Positions 56,617 through 64,000 of a stretch of 64,000 bases of DNA are shown piece by piece. How positions within the stretch are numbered: the first letter of the stretch is position 1; each line of letters begins with the position of its first letter. The notes under the pieces were generated by a model. That model was not told the origin of the DNA and did no database searches. It worked only from the letters and a program-made list of their open reading frames with translations. The DNA lies in the NCBI GenBank assembly GCA_029255685.2, contig CM055311.2, positions 3,892,269 through 3,956,268 of the forward strand, in the 5' to 3' direction. The translations under genes and the position numbers were made by a program. This DNA comes from Silene conica (lineage: Eukaryota > Streptophyta > Magnoliopsida > Caryophyllales > Caryophyllaceae).

Positions 56617-57128
56617 TTAGGGAGTTTGACACTTGCTGAACATTTGTTTTACTTTTTTAACTTTTGAGATTCCTTGACGTCTGGAACTACACATGATTAA
56701 TTCAATTTTCAGATTTTATTTAGGTTTGTCTTTCACGAGGCTTCCGTGGTTTATAGGACTTTCTTTGTTAACCCATTTTTTTACGCTAAAATTTTGCTCT
56801 ACTACCTCGGGTTTCCTTTGCTCATTGAGTTAAAACTTTGCTACAGGTTCACAACTTTCACTCATTAGCAGGTTAAGCATATAGAGCCATTGAGGTTTCC
56901 GGTGGTTGGAGGGAGTTTGTTCACTCTAATGAACTTTCAATTACAACTTTAGCTTTTGGGATTTCATCTTACACATAATGTTTTTTGTTTCCGACTTCAT
57001 TTAGGTTTTAACACTCTTCGGGTCTCGTGGTTTCTGCCTTTGTCGGAGTTTGTTATAGTCCCTAACTTTTTATGGTTGGTATTTTTTATTTGTTTTTACT
57101 TTAGGTTTTACTAATCTGATTAATTAAC

Positions 57129-59999
57129 ATGGCTGCTTTGAACGCGTGTTAATGTTTGTGTTTCTGTAAGCATCCTTTAGATAGCCAAGATAGGGTGGAG
57201 TTATATCCACAGTGAAGCTGCAGCATCCCTGTCAAGCTGGTTTTCTCATTTTTAAATCTATCCTAATTTATTATCTAGTTTATTATGTACTGTCTCCGTC
57301 CCAAATCACTTGTTTATCTTTGATTAATATATCTATCATATATGATATATAATAGGTTGACAAATGATTAGGACAAACGGAGTATTATCTATCATCAAGA
57401 ACTGCCAGGACATATTGGTGGTGCCTGACTTTCTTGGCCAACGTGTATCAGGTTGCTTCTCGATAGCCACAGTCTCTAATCTGTCTCGTAGAGTCATAAG
57501 AAGGCAACCAAACAAAATACTATTGTACTGCTGTTGCTCAATTTGTTATTTTTACTCTCAGGCTGCATTCTTGTCGGGGTTTCTTCATTGTCCTCTGTAA
57601 GAATGTCGACCTATTTCTTTCAAGTCGATCAAATTGGCTTTTTACTATTGACGGTGCATTAGAGTATTCTTGCCTGAAATGAATCGAGGTTTTACACCGT
57701 AGCAGTGGAACATTGTGGTACAAGGACATTAAGAGAGCTAAGCTAATCATTCCCTTGTTATTGAATCGATGTTGCCTCTTATCTGTATATGGATGTTCCC
57801 TTCACATTTAGGTTTATGCAGAATAATCATTGAAGATGCTGTTTTCGAAGGAATTCGTTGGGTTGATGATTGAGAACATGGGATTATCGGTACGATTCAG
57901 ATATGATGTTGGTTTAATATTTGAATTAGCGCTATGGTATACAGTGCGCATAGGGTTATGCGGCTAATAGTGATAAGGTGATTGAGAACATGGACGGCTA
58001 GAGACTGCCATTTTCACAGACCTGATTTTTGGTACAATTCAGTTATGATGGTATGATATTTGATTATCAAGTGGCTTTGGAGAAGGCTTTGATTCAATGG
58101 GTATTCTATGTTGTTTTTGCTTTTAGTTACACCTGATGACTAGTTGCGTTTTAGACTTATCTCCACTAATTTGTGAGCTGGCTTCGGAGAATGTTTAATG
58201 AAGATTGTGGCTTCTAAAACTGCGCAATTGTGGTAATATTTACTCCTCTCGTGATAAGATATGTACTTGAACTTAGGTTTCAGTTTGACTTAATAATTAA
58301 ATTTGATGATAAAGAACAGTTGCTGCAAACATGGTCGTGTCCGTTTTCTTGCCTCAAGTGAGTTGTGGTTTTACTGTGCAGCTAGACTTGTGGTACAAGG
58401 ACATCGATAGAGAGAATTAACCACCCTCTCTTTATTAAACTAACTTCCCCTAGTCTCTAAGGAGGATTCAATCTCACTTCGTCATTGCATTGTGTAAACA
58501 GAAGAAGCATTATAGAACCTTTGTCATGGAGAACCAGTTGGAGAATGGTATTGCTCTTACTTTTCAATCTTGTTACGGTAGTCAAGAGAAATATTTGATA
58601 TCTTCTTTTTGATAGAAGTTGATTTGATCTGATTTAGACTTTAGCTATGTGGCCAATCTAGGTATGTCGTACATTTGCGAGGACAATCCTGCATCCTTCA
58701 GCTTTTTGCTGAAGAGCCATGGTTGTCTAAAGGAATGTTCTATTCTTCCAAGTCTTGTTTGTGTGCGACTGCTTAGCCCCTTTGTACTTTTGGTTGTGCC
58801 CTTTTTCTTCAAATGAGACTAATTCTCTAGATTTGACAAAGTAGCTTTATTTACCTAAAGCCTTGGGGCTGACCGTGTTATAGAGCCAATACTTCTAGAC
58901 ACGAAGTCAGCTAGATGCGAGATCAGATTAACTGGAGCCACATCTTGTAATGTATTACACCAGAAATATATTATGCTCCTGCCGTGCAGGAGAGCAGTAA
59001 TGTAGCGAGCTTCATGTGGACTAACCCATTCTGACTGAAGCGCACGTACGGGAATTCGCTTATACGCAGGGAACTTTTTATAAATAAGTAGTATTCTTTT
59101 GTTTACTTTTTTGTATGTAGGTATGTCACTCCTTCAACATCAGGCTTCGTGGTTTACAAGAGTTTGTTTGTTGAACTAAATGTTCATTTTTTCCCCTTCT
59201 GGATTTCACTCCTCATCTGAAGTTAAGGATATAATAAGACTACAACATCTGGCTTCGGGGTTTTCAGGAGTATGTTTGTTTGACCAAAACATTTGTTTTT
59301 CTGCTGGATTTCACTCCTCGTAATCAAATGTGTTTTCCTTCCATCTTGTGGTGAGCTTTTGTTGTAGGCTTGCTGAACGCATTAGGGACATGAGCTTATG
59401 TTTTGCAGGCTTGGAGAGGGCTGTATATTTGATGTGAAGTTAAGGATATTGATGTTTATCACTTCTTTGAAAGGCGTATGTCACACTTAGGGAGTTTGAC
59501 ACTTGCTGAACATTTGTTTTACTTTTTTAACTTTTGAGATTCCTTGACGTCTGGATCTACACATGATTATTTCAATTTTCAGATTTTATTTAGGTTTGTC
59601 TTTCACGAGGCTTCCGTCGTTTATAGTACTTTCTTTGTTAACCCATTTTTTTACGCTAAAATTTTGCTCTCCTACCTCGTGTTTCCTTTGCTCATTGAGT
59701 TAAAACTTTGCTACAGGTTCGCAACTTTCACTCATTAGCGGATTAAGCATATAGAGCCATTGAGGTTTCCGGTGGTTGGAGGGAGTTTGTTCACTCTAAT
59801 GATCTTTCATTTAAAACTTTAGCTTTTGGGATTTCATCTTACACATAATATTTTTTGTTTCCGACTTCATTTAGGTTTTAACACTCTTCGGGTCTCGTGG
59901 TATCTGCCTTTGTCGGAGTTTTTTATAGTCCCTAACTTTTTATGGTTGGTATTTTTTATTTGTTTTTCACTTTAGGTTTTACTAATCTGATTAATTAAC
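57129..59999. repeat. Array unit 4 (2871 bp)
   Basis: Short type, very close to unit 3 apart from the Harbinger-type MITE. Confidence 0.85.
57290..57382. mobile_element. Stowaway-type MITE, unit 4
   Basis: Counterpart of 46011-46100; its right half is two bases longer. Confidence 0.75.
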
Positions 60000-62900
60000 A
60001 TGGCTGCTTTGAATGCGTGTTAATGTTTGTGTTTCCGTAAGCATCCTTTAGATAGCCAAGATAGGGTGGAGTTATATCCACAGTGAAGCTGCAGCATCCC
60101 TGTCAAGCTGGTTTTCTCATTTTTAAATCTATCCTAATTTGTTATCTAGTTTATTATGTACTGTCTCCGTCCCAAATCACTTGTTTATCTTTGATTAATA
60201 TATCTATCATATATGATATAACAGGTTGACAAATGATTAGGACGAACGGAGTATTATCTATCTTCAAGAACTGCTAGGACATATTGGTGGTGCCTGACTT
60301 TCTTGGCCAACGTGTATCAGGTTGCTTCTCGATAGCCACAGTCTCTAATCTGTCTCGTAGAGTCATAAGAAGGCAACCAAACAAAATATTATTGTAGTAC
60401 TGTTGCTCGATTTGTTCGTTCTACTCTCAGGCTGTATTCCTTTCAAGTCGGGGTTTCTTCGTTGTCCTCTGTATGAATGTCGACCTATTTCTTTCAAGTC
60501 GATCAAATTGGCTTTTTACTATTGACGGTGCATTAGAGTATTCTTGCCTGAAATGAATCGAGGTTTTACACCGTAGCAGTGGAACATTGTGGTACAAGGA
60601 CATTAAGAGAGCTAAGCTAATCATTCCCTTGTTATTGAATCGATGTTGCCTCTTATCTGTATATGGATGTTCCCTTCTCATTTAGGTTTATGCAGAATAA
60701 TCATTGAAGATGCTGTTTTCGAAGGAATTCGTTGGGTTGATGATTGAGAACATGGGATTATCGGTACGATTCAGATATGATGTTGGTTTAATATTTGAAT
60801 TAGCGCTATGGTATACAATGCGCATAGGGTTATGCGGCTAATAGTGATAAGGTGATTGAGAACATGGACGGCTAGAGACTGCTATTTTCACAGACCTGAT
60901 TTTTGGTACGATTCAGTTATGATGGTGTGATTTTTGATTATCAAGTGGCTTTGGAGAAGGCTTTGATTCAATGGGTATTCAATGTTGTTTTTGCTTTTAA
61001 TTACACCCCGATGACTAGTTGCGTTTTAAACTCATCTCCACTAATTTATGAGCTGGCTTCGGAGAAGGTTTAATGAAGATTGTGGCTTCTAAACTGCGCA
61101 ATTGTGGTGATGTTTACTCCCCTCGTGATAAGATACGTACTTGAACTTAGGTTTCAGTTTGACTTAATAATTAAATTTGATGATAAAGAACAGTTGCTGC
61201 AAACATGGTCGTGTCCGTTTTCTTGCCTCAAGTGAGTTGTGGTTTTACTGTGCAGCTAGACTTGTGGTACAAGGACATCGATAGAGAGAATTAACCACCC
61301 CTTCTTTATTAAACTAACTTCCCCTAGTCTCTAAGGAGGATTTAATCTTACTTCGTCATAGTATTGTGTAGACAGAAGAAGCATTATAGAACCTTTCTCA
61401 TGGAGAACCAGTTGGAGATGCTCTTAGTTTTCAATCTTGTTACGGTAGTCAAGAGAAATATTTGATATCTTCTTTTTGATAGAAGTTGATTTGATCTGAT
61501 TTAGGCTTTAGCTATGTGGCCAATCTAGGTATGTCGTACATTTGCGAGGACAATCCTGCATCCTTCTGCTTTTTGCAGAAGAGGCATGGTTGTCTAAAGG
61601 AATGTTCTATTCTTCCAAGTCTTATTTGTGTGCGACTGCATAGCCCCTTAGTACTTTTGGTTGTGCCCTTTCTCTTCAAATGAGACTAATTCTCTAGATT
61701 TGACAAAGTAGCTTTATTTACCTAAAGCCTTGGTGCTGACTGCTGTTATAGAGCCAATACTTCTAGAAACGAAGTCAGCGAGATGCGAGATCAGATTAAC
61801 TGGAGCCAGATCTTGTAATGTATAACACCAGAAATATATTATGCTCCTGCCGTGCAGGAGAGCAGTAATGAAGCGAGCTTCATGTGGACTAACCCATTCT
61901 GAGTGAAGCGCACTTACGGGAATTCGCTTATACGCAGGGAACTTTTTATAAATAAGTAGTATTCTTTTGTTTACTTTTTTTATGTAGGTATGTCACTCCT
62001 TCTACATCAGGCTTCGTGGTTTACTATAGTTTGTTTTTGACCTAAACGTTCCTTTTTTCCCCTTCTGGATTTCACTCCTCATAATCAAATGTGTTTTCCT
62101 TCCTTCTTGTGGTGAGCTTTTGTTGTAGGCTTGCTGAATGCATTAGGGACATGAGCGTATGTTTTGCAGGCTTGGAGAGGGCTGTATATTTGATGTGAAG
62201 TTAAGGATTTTGAGGTTTATCAGTTCTTTGAAAGGCGTATGTCACACTTAGGGAGTTTGACACTTGCTGAACACTTGTTTTACTTTTTTGAGATTCCTTG
62301 ACGTCTGGATCTACACATGATTATTTCAATTTTCAGATTTTATTTAGGTTTGTCTTTCATGAGGCTTCCGTGGTTTATAGGACTTTCTTTTTTAATCTAT
62401 TTTTTTACGCTAAAATTTTGCTCTTCTACCTCGTGTTTCCTTTGCTCATCGTGTTAAAACTTTGCTACAGGTTCGCAACTTTCACTCATTTGCGGGTTAA
62501 GCATATAGAGCCATTGAGGTTTCCGTTGGTTGGAGGGGTGTTTGTTCACTCTACTGAAATTTCATTTACAACTTTAGTTTTTGGGATTTCATCTTAGACA
62601 TAATTTTTTTGGTTTCTGACGTCATTTAGGTATTAACACTCTCCAGTTCTCGTGGTTTCTGCCATAGTCGGAGCTTGTTATAATTGCAAACTTTTTTTGA
62701 ATAATCTTATACCTTATATCTCCTTTCTTTATTGAACTAAGCTTTTGCTTCAGGTTTGCTGCTCTGTGTTATCTTTCATGATATAGGGCTGGTTTAAGGG
62801 AGTTTGCTCACTCTTATCTTTCATGATATAGGGCTGGATGTGACGTCCTGGTTTATAGGCTTGTAGAAAAGGCCAGAAGGGCATAGAGGTTCCTTTGGTT

Positions 62901-64000
62901 TTTAGAGGGTATTATGACCTTAAAGGTTTTCACAAGTTTTTAGAGGGAGCCTGTTCGTCTTAGATTCTTTTAATTATATATATTCCCCTCACATCTTTCT
63001 TTTTTTCCCTGATTTTTATTTAGGTTTGTCACCCGCTTACATCACCAGGCCATTCATGGTCTACCTTTGTCTGAGTTTGTTATTATCCCAAACTTTTTTT
63101 GAATAATCTTATACCTTATATGTCCTTTCGTTATTGAACTAAGCTTTTGCTTCAGGTTTGCTGCCCTCAGATAATCTTTCATGATTTAGGGATCTCACTG
63201 GTTTAATGGAGTTTGCTCACTGTTATCGAGCATTCATTTCATTTAAAAGCTGTTAGTTTTTGAGATTCCTGTAGATTAAAATACTCAACACGTCTTTTGA
63301 TTTTCTCATCTTATTTAGGTCTCTAATTTTATTTCTGGATGTGACCTCATGGTTTATAGGCTTGAAGAGAAGGCCATAAGGGCAACGAGGTTTCCTTTGG
63401 TTTTTAGAGGGTATTATGGCCTTATAGTTTTTCACTGGTTTTTAGAGGGAGCTTGCTCATTCTTAGATTCTTTTCGTAATACTATTATATTCCCTTCACG
63501 TCGATCTTTTATTTTCTGATTTTTATTTAGGTTTGTCACCCGATTACATTACCAGGCCTCGTGTTTTATTGCTTAAATTTTTTTGCCGGTTTTAAATTTT
63601 CTAGTCAATTCTGTTTTCCTTCCTTAGCGAGTTGAGCTTTTGCTGCAGACTTGTGTATATGAGATGAAGTTAAGGGTATATAGAGGTTCCCATTGGTTTG
63701 GAGGGAGTTGCTCACCCTTCATGAACTATTCATTTGCAATTTTTTTTGCTTTTGAGTTTCTCACGAGTGCCTTTTTACTTCCTTTCTTATATAAGTCTGC
63801 ATTGCCGCTCCGTTACTGTATCCAGCCTCATGGTTTATGGGAGTCTCTTTGTTAACTTAAGCTTCGATTTTTCACTGAATTTATTTTGTCATAGTCTACC
63901 TGTTTCCATCCCAAGCGGGTTAAGCATATAGAGCCATAGAGTGTCCCGTTGGTTGGAGGTAGTTTGTTCACTCTAATGAACTTTCATTTACAACTTTAGC
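60000..64000. repeat. Array unit 5 (incomplete, at least 4001 bp)
   Basis: Long type. The sub-monomer series appears partly twice: monomers resembling those at 48556-49045 occur near 62620-63040 and again near 63080-63540. The window ends inside it. Confidence 0.8.
60161..60251. mobile_element. Stowaway-type MITE, unit 5
   Basis: Counterpart of 46011-46100. Confidence 0.75.

Larger units (their letters stand above)
53842..57128. repeat. Array unit 3 (3287 bp, with MITE)
   Basis: Short type: the sub-monomer block passes directly from the second to the last monomer type. Without the MITE at 56203-56616 and its TTA copy it is 2870 bp, one base from unit 4. Confidence 0.85.
45847..64000. repeat. 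Hierarchical tandem repeat array, at least five units
   Basis: Anchor phrases recur in fixed order. The ATGGCTGC start is at 45847, 49737, 53842, 57129 and 60000, giving unit lengths of 3890, 4105, 3287 and 2871 bp, and a fifth unit runs off the window. Each unit has a core of about 2 kb followed by a variable number of diverged 0.2-0.3-kb sub-monomers. The plus strand is T-rich, with many polypyrimidine-TTTAGG and TTGCAG motifs. Small open frames on both strands are repeated among units but break by indels, so I call no protein. It is not a known satellite, rDNA or TE that I can recognise. Confidence 0.9.

Noticed and set aside
46123-60681. Repeated 70-120-codon frames in the array, on both strands
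   Set aside because: They recur because the units recur, but lengths and ends change by frameshifts between units, the two strands overlap, and no domain is recognised.
45847-64000. Ribosomal DNA, tRNA or snoRNA cluster as the nature of the array
   Set aside because: No rRNA-like blocks, no tRNA cloverleaf, and TGATGA/CTGA pairs do not occur at snoRNA-like spacing with terminal stems that I can see.

Overview
The window is plant nuclear DNA, almost certainly from a dicot. It is AT-rich and consists largely of transposable elements inserted into one another, followed by a long tandem array. I see no intact host gene, tRNA or rRNA. The LTR elements use plant-type primers (initiator tRNA-Met for the Ty1/copia elements, tRNA-Asp for the Athila-type Ty3/gypsy elements). 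Stowaway and PIF/Harbinger MITEs and a MULE are also present. Nothing fixes the species; the Caryophyllales are only a guess.

1-13824: a nest of Ty1/copia elements on the minus strand. The oldest layer is one LTR with its PBS (12794-13824); its body probably continues at 1-162. A 12.25-kb gag-only copia element (168-12418; LTRs 1244 and 1236 bp; TSD CAATA) inserted into it. A 3976-bp copia element (6260-10235; 220-bp LTRs; TSD ACACT) with a broken pol and almost no gag then inserted into that.

13825-34247: about 1 kb of unassigned DNA, then a roughly 19-kb MULE (14870-33869) with imperfect TIRs and a 9-bp TSD. Its own transposase gene is decayed and split. A gag-only Athila-type element (16482-25445, LTRs of about 2.5 kb) sits in its coding region. 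An apparently intact copia element (27774-32557) with one long gag-pol frame and LTRs differing by one indel sits downstream. A Stowaway MITE lies in only one Athila LTR. Two further MITE-like hairpins follow.

34248-43450: a second Athila-type family in partial tandem: LTR, a gag-protease internal region without RT or integrase, LTR, then a second partial internal copy cut inside gag. A 21-bp-period palindromic repeat occurs both in its LTRs and in its open reading frame.

43451-64000: nested inverted-repeat elements, a possible promoter/leader, then a hierarchical tandem array (45847 to the window end). Units of 2.9-4.1 kb are themselves built largely of diverged 0.2-0.3-kb sub-monomers. Every unit carries the same Stowaway MITE; one unit carries an extra Harbinger-type MITE. 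This array is the least explained part of the window.

Functionally, only the 27774-32557 copia element could encode its own full retrotransposition machinery. Three other LTR elements carry gag (one with protease) but no polymerase and would need proteins supplied in trans.
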